This document shows, in pieces, positions 54,164 to 63,474 of a stretch of 64,000 nt of DNA; the stretch's first letter is position 1; every line of letters starts with the position of its first letter. Source of the DNA: PWND01 sp964614525. Lineage in GTDB: Bacteria > Bacteroidota > Bacteroidia > Bacteroidales > UBA7960. The stretch covers positions 5,866 through 69,865 of the forward strand of contig CAZTPA010000007.1 of NCBI GenBank assembly GCA_964614525.1. The letters run 5' to 3'. The position numbers and the translations under genes were made by a program. The notes under the pieces are model-generated. The model was not told the origin of the DNA. It saw nothing but the letters and a program-made list of their open reading frames with translations, and did not search any database.

Positions 54164-55387
54164 TTATAAGGTGCCGTAATCATAAGCATTTTCACCATGT
54201 AATGCTTGGTCAAGCCCTATTTCTTCATCGTCTTCGGAGACTTTAACTTTTGTTACAAAGTTAATCAATATCAGCATAATGTAAGTGAAGATAAATGCAT
54301 ATGCAGCAGCAATTGCAACTGCAATTAACTCTTTAAAGAAGAAAGATGCATCTCCTTCTATGAGGCCGGTTTGTCCACCCACTGATTCAACTGCAAAAAC
54401 CCCAAGTAGTATAACCCCCAAGGTTCCTCCAACACCATGCACTCCCCAAACGTCAAGAGCATCATCCCATCCGAGTTTATTTTTCATATGAACAGCGAGA
54501 TAGCAAACAGCACCTGCAGCTATACCTATAAGCATTGCTGCCCAAAGTGGCACAAAACCTGCAGCCGGAGTAATTGTTGCCAATCCTGCAACCGCACCGG
54601 TAAGCAAACCAACGAATTTTGGTTTTCCTGACCTTGTCCATTCAATAATTAGCCATGTAATTGCTGCAAATGAGGCTGCAACATCTGTGTTTAGAAATGC
54701 AATTACTGTTATTTCATCTACTGCCAATTCGCTGCCGGCATTGAAGCCGTACCATCCAAACCAAAGCAGAGCTGTGCCTATACCAACTAATGGAATACTG
54801 TTTGGCGGTGAATTTTGATCGCGACGTTTTCCTACATAAAATACTGAAGCTAGTGCCGCAAAACCGGCAGTCGCATGCACAACAATTCCACCTGCGAAAT
54901 CTAATACACCCCATTCTGCCATTAGTCCGCCACCCCAAATCATGTGAACAAATGGATAGTAAACAAATAATTGCCAGAAGATTAGAAAAATTAAATAGGC
55001 TTTGAAGCTTACTCGATTTACAAATGCACCTGTAATCAGAGCAGGTGTGATAATAGCAAACATCATCTGATAGGCAATGAATAAATATGTCGGGTATTCC
55101 TGACCGGTTTCGGGGTTGAAGATTTCGTTAAAACTGATTCCGATTAAAAAAGCATGATCAAAATTCCCGATGATGCCTCCTTCTCCTCCCGAGAAACATA
55201 GCGAATAGCCCATGACTACCCACATGATTGTTGTAATTCCAAGGGAAACAAATGTTTGCATCATGATCCCAAGAATGTTTCGTTTTCCCGCCAATCCTCC
55301 GTAGAAGAATGCCAGTCCGGGTGTCATAAGCATAACAAGACTAGTGGCAAGAATCATAAAAGCGGTTGATCCGGTATTTAATTCCAT
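54164..55387 (-). CDS. amt: Ammonium transporter Amt
   Basis: A 407-residue inner-membrane ammonium channel with about 11 helices. The twin pore histidines are present in GIVVHATAGFAAL and DVWGVHGVGGTLG. The start MELNTGSTAFMILATSLVMLMTPGLAFFYGG matches the family, with the FYGGL motif of helix 1. The C-terminal cytoplasmic tail (LDQALHGENAYDY) is the PII-contact region. No glnK gene is in view. It is 22 bases downstream of an outer-membrane protein gene and shares its operon. Confidence 0.94.
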   Translation of the reverse strand: MELNTGSTAFMILATSLVMLMTPGLAFFYGGLAGKRNILGIMMQTFVSLGITTIMWVVMGYSLCFSGGEGGIIGNFDHAFLIGISFNEIFNPETGQEYPTYLFIAYQMMFAIITPALITGAFVNRVSFKAYLIFLIFWQLFVYYPFVHMIWGGGLMAEWGVLDFAGGIVVHATAGFAALASVFYVGKRRDQNSPPNSIPLVGIGTALLWFGWYGFNAGSELAVDEITVIAFLNTDVAASFAAITWLIIEWTRSGKPKFVGLLTGAVAGLATITPAAGFVPLWAAMLIGIAAGAVCYLAVHMKNKLGWDDALDVWGVHGVGGTLGVILLGVFAVESVGGQTGLIEGDASFFFKELIAVAIAAAYAFIFTYIMLILINFVTKVKVSEDDEEIGLDQALHGENAYDYGTL

Positions 55388-55409
55388 AATATTTAGTATT
55401 TAAATGTTA

Positions 55410-56165
55410 TTAAAAAGATATGATTGCTACGAGGAAAATTTTCTCACTTTGTGGGTTATTTATCAGAGATACAGAAAGTGGAACAGTGAAACTGTCTGAA
55501 ATTTTTATGTCCTTGCTGACTGTGCATCCAATATTAACAAAACCTAAATCATCACCATAAAATCCTGCTTCACCTTTATCAGTATCAGCAGCTGTGAGAT
55601 TTAATCCTGCAAATAAATTAATGTGTTTAAAGCTGTATGACAATTCTGCATAGCTTGAGAATTGATTCCCTGCAATACTGCCGTCGTCATTTAATCGCTT
55701 TGCATCTGCACCATAAACATTGCTGGCGAATAATACACCGAGCGGCAAATCTTCTGTGCCATTGAATGAAAGAGAAGCTTCAAAAATATGGTCTGTATAG
55801 TCTTCCCGATAATCGAAATAGTGATCGTTTGCGGCAGTTTCATCAGGGAAAAAGTAATCCGTTACCGTAAAAGAAATCATGTCGTTGAGGAAGGTATATC
55901 CGATATACAAGTCCAGTTCCTGGGCACCAGTAAGATTGGTTGTGAAAGCTCCCCATGCACCAATGGACAAGCCTTTATAGGTATATTCCAATCCTGGCTG
56001 CAAACTGGGTGAGGCGCCGAAATCGGTACCACGCCAAACATAGCGGCTGGCGAAATCAAGACTTACACTATAAGGATTTTCTTCTCGCTCAGTTTGAGCG
56101 AAACTGCTTATTGCAGTTAAATTTGAAATTGCCAAAAAAAGGATGGCAAGTGATTTTTGCTTCAT
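55410..56165 (-). CDS. Outer-membrane beta-barrel protein (TorF-like), partner of amt
   Basis: A 251-residue protein with a signal peptide (about residues 1-23, ending in SSFAQ). The mature part has the start YSVSLDFASRYVWRGTDFG, typical of small outer-membrane porin-like proteins of the TorF/DUF class. Strong alternating strands continue to a C-terminal aromatic residue (AIISF). It precedes amt directly, a pairing I recall from other Bacteroidota, so it may admit nitrogen compounds across the outer membrane. That role is inferred. A perfect palindrome overlaps its start codon. Confidence 0.75.
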   Translation of the reverse strand: MKQKSLAILFLAISNLTAISSFAQTEREENPYSVSLDFASRYVWRGTDFGASPSLQPGLEYTYKGLSIGAWGAFTTNLTGAQELDLYIGYTFLNDMISFTVTDYFFPDETAANDHYFDYREDYTDHIFEASLSFNGTEDLPLGVLFASNVYGADAKRLNDDGSIAGNQFSSYAELSYSFKHINLFAGLNLTAADTDKGEAGFYGDDLGFVNIGCTVSKDIKISDSFTVPLSVSLINNPQSEKIFLVAIISF

Positions 56166-56192
56166 GTCATTTTATGTTTAATTAAAATGACA
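56165..56192. promoter_or_regulatory. Perfect palindrome at the start of the amt operon
   Basis: TGTCATTTTA (56165-56174) and TAAAATGACA (56183-56192) form a perfect 10-bp inverted repeat with an 8-base spacer. It abuts and includes the first base of the start codon of the outer-membrane gene. It could be an operator for a dimeric regulator, perhaps the response regulator encoded just upstream, or an RNA hairpin that hides the ribosome binding site. Confidence 0.5.
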
Positions 56193-56252
56193 AATGTGGT
56201 ATTTTAATAAATACTTGTCAATTAGAAGATACCGTAAAAGGCACTACGTGAT

Positions 56253-56918
56253 TCACGTATCGGGAAGAATCAACTTATGTTTTATGGCATATTTTACCAG
56301 ATCCACAGTGCTTGTAAATCCCAGTTTTTTGGAAAGATTAGTTTTATGTGTTTCAACCGTACGAATGCTAATAAAGAGCTGATCTGCTATTTTTGCATTG
56401 CTGAGGCCTTCGGCAACCTTTGTGAGAATTTCTTTTTCGCGAGTTGTAATGATTGCATCTTCTGTTTCTGTTTGATTTAAGCCTAATTTCGTGCGTCGCA
56501 TCATTTCATTAAACAGTTTTTCAGAAATAGTTTTGCTAAAATAATCTTTTCCATGGTAAACAGAGTTGATGGCTTCTCTGAGCTCCTGATGGTTGGTGTT
56601 TTTTGGCAAGTATCCGCTTGCACCGGCTTTTACAGAATTAATTACAAAATCTTCATTTGTGTGCATGGAAAGCATTAAGAATTTAATTTCAGGGAAATCT
56701 GGTTTTAACATTCTGACCGTTTCTATACCGGAAATATTCGGCAGGTTGATGTCCATCAAAATCACATCTACATTTTGTTTAGAAATAATGTTTTTTAATG
56801 TGTGAAAATTTTCGGCTTCACCAATAACTTCAATCTCAGGAGATTTTAATAGTAAGGATTTTATTCCGTCTCTGACCAATTCGTGGTCATCAACTATTAT
56901 GATACGGATTTTATTCAT
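56253..56918 (-). CDS. NarL/LuxR-type response regulator
   Basis: A 221-residue two-component regulator. The receiver domain has the acidic pair Asp10-Asp11, the phosphorylation site Asp56 in ILMDINLP and a Lys in YLPKN. A C-terminal LuxR helix-turn-helix follows (TTREKEILTKVAEGLSNAKIADQLFISIRTVETHKTNLSKKLG). It overlaps the end of its kinase gene by 8 bases. The outer-membrane protein and amt follow in the same direction, making them likely targets. Confidence 0.92.
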   Translation of the reverse strand: MNKIRIIIVDDHELVRDGIKSLLLKSPEIEVIGEAENFHTLKNIISKQNVDVILMDINLPNISGIETVRMLKPDFPEIKFLMLSMHTNEDFVINSVKAGASGYLPKNTNHQELREAINSVYHGKDYFSKTISEKLFNEMMRRTKLGLNQTETEDAIITTREKEILTKVAEGLSNAKIADQLFISIRTVETHKTNLSKKLGFTSTVDLVKYAIKHKLILPDT

Positions 56919-58647
56919 TTGTTTTATGATATAGTGGTAAACGGATAATAAGTTGAGTTCCTGCCTGTTTTTGAGATTTTACATGAATCTCACCTCCCAG
57001 AATATTTGCTCTGTCTTCAATGTTTTTTAAGCCGTGCTGTTGATTGCAGCTAATCGGTTCATCAGATATGCCTTTGCCGTCATCTTTAATTAAAATGATA
57101 AGCTTATCATCTATTATTTGGAAGATAATCTCAGCATTTTTTGCTGCTGCATGTTTAATAATGTTGTGTATTCCTTCCTGGACAATTCTGTATATATAAG
57201 TTTGAAACTTTCTGCTCATCTGAGATGGAAGTGCCTTGGTATCTAAATGAATTATTAACTTACTAACGGATTCTGCTGTTTTGCAAAGCCTTTCTAGTGC
57301 AGTAATCAACCCAAACTCATCCAGTTCTGCAGGTTTTAAATCGTTTGATAATCTGCGTGTTTCTTCAATGGTTTTATCGATTAATTCAAGTAATATGTTA
57401 CTGGCATTTTCATCAGTTTCTGACAGATATTTCAGTTTAAGAGCAATGAGCATTTGTCCCAGGCTGTCGTGGAGTTCTCGTGATAGTCTTTGTCGTTCTT
57501 TTTCTTGTCCGTCAATCATGGACCGAAGAGAACGCATTTTGGATAATCGGAGGTTTTGTGTTTGCTCATGTATTACTTTAGCCATTTCGTTAAATTGCTT
57601 GGCTAAATCGCTGATTTCATCATTACTTTTAACTTCAATAATTTTCGGCAAACCACCTTCACTAAGTATTTTAGATGCATTGCTAAGGGCAATAATTGGA
57701 CGGCTGAGCCATCGTGATAAAAACCATGCAAATACAAATAATAGGCTGGCAACCATTACAGCAAGAAAAAGAAATTTATTTCTTAGGTCGTAAATTGGAA
57801 TCATAGCTTCGCTGAAGTCAATCTCTGCCAAAATTGCCCAATTCAAATTTGCTGTTTTAAGAGGAGCATAGGAGCTGATAACATCAATGCCGCGATAATC
57901 CGGAAAAATTTTTGTTCCGGTTTGTCCAGAAAGACCTTTAGTTACACCGGCAGTCTTAACCGAAATTTTCATAATAGCTTCTTGTTGAAATCGTGATGTA
58001 CTGCGCATTAAGCTGTCACATCCTACAAGATAGGCTTCCCCCGAATTTCCTAATCCATTGTGTGGATTGTTTTCATACATTATCTCATTAATAAAATCTT
58101 GAGGTATATCAATTGCAATGATACCGATAATAGAATCCTCTGAAATTACCGGACTAAGCATGTGGAATGAGTAAGTGTTGTCAGGATTTTTTGTGTAATC
58201 AATGAGTTGTATATTATGAAGTGTTTGTGAGTTTTTGGGTAGCCATTCGGGTATTTCTTCTGTATTTTGTATTGCCTTAAGACCCTGATGATTGATGTGA
58301 ATACATTGCGCTGAGCTAACTGGAATTAAATATAGGCTGCTAATGTAATTGTTGTATAAAAAAACGGGGAGCAATTTTGCCAAATCGGATTGACGGCCTT
58401 TTTCAAAATATTTTCTGGTTTGAGGTAAGTCTGTTATGTGAGATATTTCTCGTTTGCGGTCTGAAAAAAAGCTTTCCAATCTGTTTTGTTTTTCGGTTCT
58501 TACCGATATAAGTTGATCATAAGTGCGTTCCAGCATAGCTTTTCTGGACGCGTGATAGGCGTATGTTCCAAGTATGATTGTAGCAAGACTGCCCGTCAAA
58601 ATTAATTGCAGGGTAATTTTATGTGCGATGGAAAAAAAATTTTGCAT
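56911..58647 (-). CDS. Sensor histidine kinase (HisKA_3, NarX/DegS type) with dCache-like sensor
   Basis: A 578-residue membrane kinase. An N-terminal helix (about residues 11-29) and a second helix (about 290-310) bracket a periplasmic sensor of dCache type, with the DYRGIDVISSYAPLKTANLNWAILAEID segment typical of such domains. HAMP follows (RWLSRPIIALSNASKI). The HisKA_3 box has the phospho-acceptor His393 in RELHDSLGQ, and the ATPase domain ends with DDGKGI and HGLKNIEDRANILGG. The ligand is unknown. It overlaps the response regulator by 8 bases. Confidence 0.92.
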   Translation of the reverse strand: MQNFFSIAHKITLQLILTGSLATIILGTYAYHASRKAMLERTYDQLISVRTEKQNRLESFFSDRKREISHITDLPQTRKYFEKGRQSDLAKLLPVFLYNNYISSLYLIPVSSAQCIHINHQGLKAIQNTEEIPEWLPKNSQTLHNIQLIDYTKNPDNTYSFHMLSPVISEDSIIGIIAIDIPQDFINEIMYENNPHNGLGNSGEAYLVGCDSLMRSTSRFQQEAIMKISVKTAGVTKGLSGQTGTKIFPDYRGIDVISSYAPLKTANLNWAILAEIDFSEAMIPIYDLRNKFLFLAVMVASLLFVFAWFLSRWLSRPIIALSNASKILSEGGLPKIIEVKSNDEISDLAKQFNEMAKVIHEQTQNLRLSKMRSLRSMIDGQEKERQRLSRELHDSLGQMLIALKLKYLSETDENASNILLELIDKTIEETRRLSNDLKPAELDEFGLITALERLCKTAESVSKLIIHLDTKALPSQMSRKFQTYIYRIVQEGIHNIIKHAAAKNAEIIFQIIDDKLIILIKDDGKGISDEPISCNQQHGLKNIEDRANILGGEIHVKSQKQAGTQLIIRLPLYHKTNE

Positions 58648-58887
58648 TGTGCAAATTTACATAAAAATCAATATGCTCAGAACATATGATCCGGCAGAAG
58701 CAGACTGCCTTATAACTTAATATTGTTTTGATATGCTTGCTTTACATTTGAAATATTTCCTATTTTTGGTTGTGGTTTTGCTCTGTCGAAGCACTCAAAT
58801 AGCATTAAAACTGTATTTTTAAAATGATAATAAAATTAAGTAAAAATTCATGCTCATTCTGCTCCTTCTCTTTAAAAACTAGCTAAA

Positions 58888-59475
58888 ATGAACACAAAAG
58901 CATTATTGTACCTGGGATTATTTGTTCCAATAATATTTTGGTCCACAACTTTTATATGTGGATTAATGATAGAAGATTACAATCATTTTAGATGCTTGGT
59001 AAGTGAACTGGGAGCAATAGGCACAAAATCACAATATCTTTTTACTTTCGGATTAGTTTTAAGTGCCTTTCTGAATATCTTTTTTGTAATAGGCTTATGG
59101 AAGCATTGTAAAAAGCAAGGATTAAATATTATTCCAATATTATTTCTGTCATTATATGCTTTTATAGCTGGACCGGCAATTTTTCCAATGCCTTTAGAAC
59201 TACATGGAATTACAGGAATCCCTTTTCCATTTTTAATCTTATCTCCAGTTTTAGCTCTTTTCTTTTGGAGAAAGAAAGAGCATTTGTTAAAAATTAGAAC
59301 AGTAGCAATAATTAGTTTCTTAATTATGATGTTAGGCTTTCTAATCTTTATTCCAAATGTGTTAAATGAATATTTTGGATTGAAACAACGATTTTTGTAT
59401 GCAGGCTGGACTGTATGGTCAGTATATGTGAGTTTTATATTTTTAGAATTGACAAATTTAGAGAAAGAATATTGA
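58888..59475 (+). CDS. DUF998-type integral membrane protein
   Basis: A 195-residue membrane protein with about six hydrophobic helices. The N-terminus LYLGLFVPIIFWSTTFICGLMIEDYNHFRCLVSELGAIGTKSQYLF and the middle PLELHGITGIPFPFLILSPVLALFFW fit the DUF998 pattern (a conserved S-E-L-G motif after helix 1). There is no known function. It is single, with about 240 bases of upstream spacer and a repeat-containing gap downstream. Confidence 0.6.
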   Translation: MNTKALLYLGLFVPIIFWSTTFICGLMIEDYNHFRCLVSELGAIGTKSQYLFTFGLVLSAFLNIFFVIGLWKHCKKQGLNIIPILFLSLYAFIAGPAIFPMPLELHGITGIPFPFLILSPVLALFFWRKKEHLLKIRTVAIISFLIMMLGFLIFIPNVLNEYFGLKQRFLYAGWTVWSVYVSFIFLELTNLEKEY

Positions 59476-59867
59476 ACAACAATTTCTAATAGAAAGGTCT
59501 CTGAGCGATTTGCAAGTCCTAGTAAGGAGTCACGACTAACTATATCTTTTTTACATTTATATGTTCTTGCTTGTACTTCAAGTACCAACCTAAATATAAA
59601 ACCTGTAAGCAGTTTGATGTCCTATGTAGAAGTTTCATTTTCTTTAGGTCTTTGCAAGTCTTAAATGTTTTGTTTTTGCTCCGGGATAAATTGTAAATTC
59701 TAATATTTGATATTAGAGTTAATCTTAATCCCATAGCGCTAATCATAACAAAATGTTTTAATATCAAATGACAAAAAAACCTTATTGAAGAATTAATAAA
59801 AAGTGCGTAACTTTATATGTACTCAATTCAGAAATCCTTAGTCTTAAGTTATTTTCTAAAGTAGAAC
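59476..59867. other. Intergenic region with related short repeats
   Basis: No gene is supported. Two related sequences occur: GGTCTCTGAGCGATTTGCAAGTCCT (two parts, 59496-59520) and AGGTCTTTGCAAGTCTT (59646-59662). They look like decayed copies of a dispersed intergenic element. Reverse-strand frames here lack any domain and are not called. Confidence 0.4.
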
Positions 59868-60332
59868 ATGAAATCTGACGACATGAAAAAATCAAAAAAA
59901 ATCGGGATTATCATTTGCAATCGATACAAGGATTGCACCGGAGGAAAATGTTTTCGTTCAATGAAAAACAGGGAAGGAGCTTTTAGCATCTATGATAAGG
60001 GCGAGAGTTTAGAGATTGTCGGTTATACAACTTGTGGCGGATGTCCGGGAGGAAATATTGAATATGCGCCGGAAGAAATGATTAAAAACGGAGCCGAAGC
60101 CATACATCTGGCAACCGGGCTGGTTGTGGGTTATCCTCCATGTACTTATACCTCTTATTTTAAAAAATTTATTGAAGAAAAATTTAAAATACCTGTTGTG
60201 GTGGGAACACACCCAATTCCCCAAAAATATTCGCTGGTACACGAAAGTTTAGGGACATGGGAAACCGACGAATGGAAAGATAATATTGCACCCACAATGG
60301 CAGATGAAAAAACTAGTCTGGCATACAATTAA
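59868..60332 (+). CDS. CGGC domain-containing protein
   Basis: A protein of 154 residues (or 149 from the second ATG at 59883). The diagnostic CGGC appears in IVGYTTCGGCPGGNIEY. A Cys-rich N-terminus (CNRYKDCTGGKCFRSM) and a late Cys (VVGYPPCTYTSYFKKFIEE) add further possible metal ligands. CGGC proteins are small putative metal-binding proteins, often next to transport genes. Here a putative heavy-metal exporter lies 187 bases downstream, which supports a link to metal handling. Confidence 0.8.
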   Translation: MKSDDMKKSKKIGIIICNRYKDCTGGKCFRSMKNREGAFSIYDKGESLEIVGYTTCGGCPGGNIEYAPEEMIKNGAEAIHLATGLVVGYPPCTYTSYFKKFIEEKFKIPVVVGTHPIPQKYSLVHESLGTWETDEWKDNIAPTMADEKTSLAYN

Positions 60333-60518
60333 AGATTTATAAACATCTTTTTGATCCCTTGCATTATTGCATTTTTGGGATGTAGCATAGACCAGATTTG
60401 ATTCTCAAAAATTTGACCTCTGAATAGTGTGTTGTGAGCTTGGTAAAATATTAAATTTACTGGTCTTACAAAAGGATTTTGATATTAAGTTTCGTTATAA
60501 AAAAAGCACAAAAAGAAT

Positions 60519-61547
60519 ATGGAAGAAATATATAAAATATTTTTAAAATCCATAATGATATCCGGTTTTGTGTTTATTATGATGGTAGTGATTGAATATA
60601 TTAACGTTCAGTCAAAAGGTTTATGGCAAAAGCATCTTAGCGGAAAGAAATGGAAACAGTATATCATTGCAGGCCTGTTGGGTGCATTGCCGGGTTGCTT
60701 GGGTGCTTTTACGATTGTTGCCTTGTTTTCGCACCAAATGGTTTCGTTTGGAGTTGTGGTTACCACCATGATTGCCACCAGTGGTGACGAAGCTTTTGTA
60801 ATGTTTGCAATGTTTCCCAAACAGGCAATAATTCTTACTGTTATCCTTTTCGTTGTTGGAATTCTGGCAGGATATATTACCGACAAATTGTATCATGCTA
60901 AGGGCATTCTTAAGGAAATTTCCGGACAGAAGCTGGTTCTGCATGAAGAACAGGAATGCAAATGCTTTCAGAAAGATAAATTTTGGTCTCAGGTGTTTCA
61001 TCCTTCCTTATATCGATTATCGTTAGCTATAGGTATAATTTCGTTGATTGTTGGATTGGCAACAGGACTATTATCCGGAAAAGCGGATTTGTGGATTAAA
61101 ATTACACTGATGCTTTCCTTTGTTTTTGCTTTTTTTATAGTTATTAGTGTACCTGATCATTTTATAAAAAAACACATCTGGGATCATATTGTTAAGGTTC
61201 ATTTGCCACGAATTTTTTTATGGGTATTTGTTGTTTTATTGATAATGCACTTTTTAACTTTACACCTAAATGTTGAAGACTGGATTTCTAATAATATGTT
61301 TATTGTACTGATAATTGCTGTTTTATTGGGTATTATTCCCGAATCGGGTCCTCATTTGGTTTTTGTAACTCTTTTTGCAGCCGGTAGTATTCCCTTCAGT
61401 ATTCTTATAGCTAGTTCTATTTCACAGGATGGACATGGAATGTTGCCCATGCTCGCAGAATCAAAGAAAAGTTTCATAGCTGTTAAAATTATCAATATGA
61501 TTTACGCTTTTATAGTTGGAGGAATCGGTTTGTTTTTTGGATTATAA
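60519..61547 (+). CDS. ArsP_2-family 10-TM putative metal exporter
   Basis: A 342-residue inner-membrane protein with about ten helices. Two internally similar halves carry related motifs: GALPGCLGAFTIVALFS with ATSGDEAFVMFAMFPKQA in the first, and GIIPESGPHLVFVTLFAAGSIPFSILIASSISQDGHGMLPMLAESKKSF in the second. This fits the family called putative 10-TM heavy-metal exporter (sometimes arsenic efflux or manganese transporter). A Cys in a His/Glu/Cys-rich loop (LHEEQECKCFQ) may bind metal. The actual substrate is unknown. Confidence 0.75.
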   Translation: MEEIYKIFLKSIMISGFVFIMMVVIEYINVQSKGLWQKHLSGKKWKQYIIAGLLGALPGCLGAFTIVALFSHQMVSFGVVVTTMIATSGDEAFVMFAMFPKQAIILTVILFVVGILAGYITDKLYHAKGILKEISGQKLVLHEEQECKCFQKDKFWSQVFHPSLYRLSLAIGIISLIVGLATGLLSGKADLWIKITLMLSFVFAFFIVISVPDHFIKKHIWDHIVKVHLPRIFLWVFVVLLIMHFLTLHLNVEDWISNNMFIVLIIAVLLGIIPESGPHLVFVTLFAAGSIPFSILIASSISQDGHGMLPMLAESKKSFIAVKIINMIYAFIVGGIGLFFGL

Positions 61548-61893
61548 AAAATTAAAAACAATCTTTCTCCCTTTATAAAAAGCATAATTTTTTACACATA
61601 TCGGGTTCGCCCTATAATTTGGGAATCTCTTTTATAAGTAACTTTAAAGAAAGAACTTTATTTATTTCCACAAGAATAATCCCACCTGATTAAAATTTGC
61701 TCATAGGCAATTTTACCGGAAATAGCGATACAAAGCTCGAAGATTCGTAAAAGTATCTATCCTTTTGCATAAATTAATGAGTTTATGAAAAATATTTCGA
61801 CTTTTTGTTTTAGAAATAAAATTTAAGATTTAAACAAATATGTTTATTATTTTTGATTGTATTTTCTTATAGATTTATTCCAACTTTTTTAAT
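61548..61893 (+). other. Intergenic region upstream of the AraC-type regulator
   Basis: I see no gene, strong hairpin or repeat in these 346 AT-rich bases. A short GGGTTCGCCCTATAATTTGG segment lies near 61603. The regulator's promoter is presumably here but I cannot place it. Confidence 0.3.
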
Positions 61894-62730
61894 GTGTTTG
61901 ATGTAAGTTTTTTTGAGCCTCAGATGTCGATTAGCTGGCTGATAAGTCAGTACGAAACCATTAAGAGTAATGGGCGAATGGAACTGTCAGATAAATTTAT
62001 CCCCAGACCTGACTCTTCTGTTGTATTCAATTTTGAATGTTTGCCCGAAATAATTTTGCCGGAGAAACATTCTCTTCCAAAAGTTTTTCTTACTCCTGTT
62101 TCATCAAATGCTAATACTCTTAAAATTGAAGGAGAACTTGACACGTTTGTTGTTAATTGCCATACATCTGTGTTTTCTCGCGCTTTTAATATAGGATTTA
62201 AACCGGAAGAGAAGTTTGTAATTGATTTACCCATGGAAATATTTGAACCTCTCTGGAATAAACTTAAAATCATTAATTCTACTGCTGAAAGGATAAGTTG
62301 CTTTTCTGATTTCATTATTAAAAGATTCCCTAATGGATATGCCCGGGATGTGATAGATAGAGTTTATTTTGATATAATAAAGAATTGCAAAATAAAAGTT
62401 ATGGCTGAAATAGCAAAGAATTTGGATTATAGCCTGAGTCGCCTTGAAAGAAATTTTAAAAGGCGAGTAGGAGTAAGTTTAAAAACTTTGATTATGATTT
62501 CCAGAGTCAGTTTTATCTTTGATTTAATGCTTAAAGAAGATAATTTCAATTATCATGATTTTATTTTCAAAGCAAATTACTATGATCAGTCTCACTTTAT
62601 CAAAGACTTTAAAAAGCTCACAGGAGAAACACCAAGGCAGTTTTTCTACAATAATTCGGAATTGTGTAAGATTCTTTCAGGAAAATGCCTGGCAAGAAAG
62701 GATAAGACCGCAAATAATATATTGTTATAA
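61894..62730 (+). CDS. AraC-family transcriptional regulator
   Basis: A regulator of about 278 residues (268 if ATG 61924 is used). The N-terminal half resembles DUF6597-like sensor domains of Bacteroidota AraC proteins (FIPRPDSSVVFNFE near residue 47). The C-terminal AraC DNA-binding domain has two helix-turn-helix units (MAEIAKNLDYSLSRLERNFKRRVGVSLKTLI and FKANYYDQSHFIKDFKKLTGETPRQFF). The start is uncertain: GTG 61894 gives MFDVSFFEPQMSISW, and no ribosome binding site decides. It may control the metal exporter upstream or the lipoprotein downstream; neither is shown. Confidence 0.82.
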   Translation: MFDVSFFEPQMSISWLISQYETIKSNGRMELSDKFIPRPDSSVVFNFECLPEIILPEKHSLPKVFLTPVSSNANTLKIEGELDTFVVNCHTSVFSRAFNIGFKPEEKFVIDLPMEIFEPLWNKLKIINSTAERISCFSDFIIKRFPNGYARDVIDRVYFDIIKNCKIKVMAEIAKNLDYSLSRLERNFKRRVGVSLKTLIMISRVSFIFDLMLKEDNFNYHDFIFKANYYDQSHFIKDFKKLTGETPRQFFYNNSELCKILSGKCLARKDKTANNILL

Positions 62731-62817
62731 CTGCCGATTTTTTACAATTTTATTTTTATTTACAATTCTATTTTTACTGCTTTGAAATATATTCAGTATT
62801 AATTTAAATTTAACATA

Positions 62818-63474
62818 ATGAAAAGACTTTTATTCTCTATGGTATTGTGTGTTTTTACACTTTTTGCTTGTAATAATGAAGAACAAGAATCCGGGCAAAA
62901 TAATGAAAATTCCGGCGAGCAGGTTTCTGCTGATAATAAATCAGTTAATGATCCGGTTTCTACAGGAGACAAATATTTTGGTGTTGAAAGTGGATACCTT
63001 AAGTATAAGAATGATGCTGCCGGACAGGAAATGATTCGTGAATGGTGGTTTGACCAATTCGGCAAGCTGCAATATGAAGAGAATTATTTTTTCATTGGCG
63101 ACACAAAATATGGAAGTAAAACTTTAATTCGCGACGGATACTCATATTCATGGGATTATGACAAGAGCGAAGGTCGCAAATTCAAACATTATATGGCTGT
63201 TACAAACTATGATGAAGTCTCGGACAAGGATATTGAAAGGTACGGTATAAAAAAACTGGGATATGAAACCGTTTTGGGAAAAAATTGCTTAAAAGTTAGT
63301 ACCGAAAAACCCGTAAAATCTACTACTTGGGTTTGGAATAATATCCCTATCAAAACAGCTGCTATTTTTTCTGGCAAGGAAGTTATCATGGAAGCTTTAA
63401 AAATAGATATAGGTAATGTTGATAAAAAGATTTTTGATTTACCAAAGGAGATAGTTTTTACTGAGCAAAACTAA
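62818..63474 (+). CDS. Lipoprotein of unknown function
   Basis: A 218-residue protein with a lipoprotein signal peptide; the lipobox is LFAC with lipidated Cys18. A polar Glu/Asn/Ser/Gly-rich linker follows (to about residue 45). The folded part (VESGYLKYKNDAAGQEMIREWWFDQFGKLQYEENYF onward) resembles DUF4412-like or LolA-like beta-sheet proteins with repeated aromatic strands. I do not assign a function. It lies 87 bases after the AraC-type gene and may be its target. Confidence 0.65.
   Translation: MKRLLFSMVLCVFTLFACNNEEQESGQNNENSGEQVSADNKSVNDPVSTGDKYFGVESGYLKYKNDAAGQEMIREWWFDQFGKLQYEENYFFIGDTKYGSKTLIRDGYSYSWDYDKSEGRKFKHYMAVTNYDEVSDKDIERYGIKKLGYETVLGKNCLKVSTEKPVKSTTWVWNNIPIKTAAIFSGKEVIMEALKIDIGNVDKKIFDLPKEIVFTEQN

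Noticed and set aside
58983..59588. 201-codon reverse frame over the DUF998 gene
   Set aside because: It is antisense to a membrane protein with good features and continues into a repeat-containing gap.
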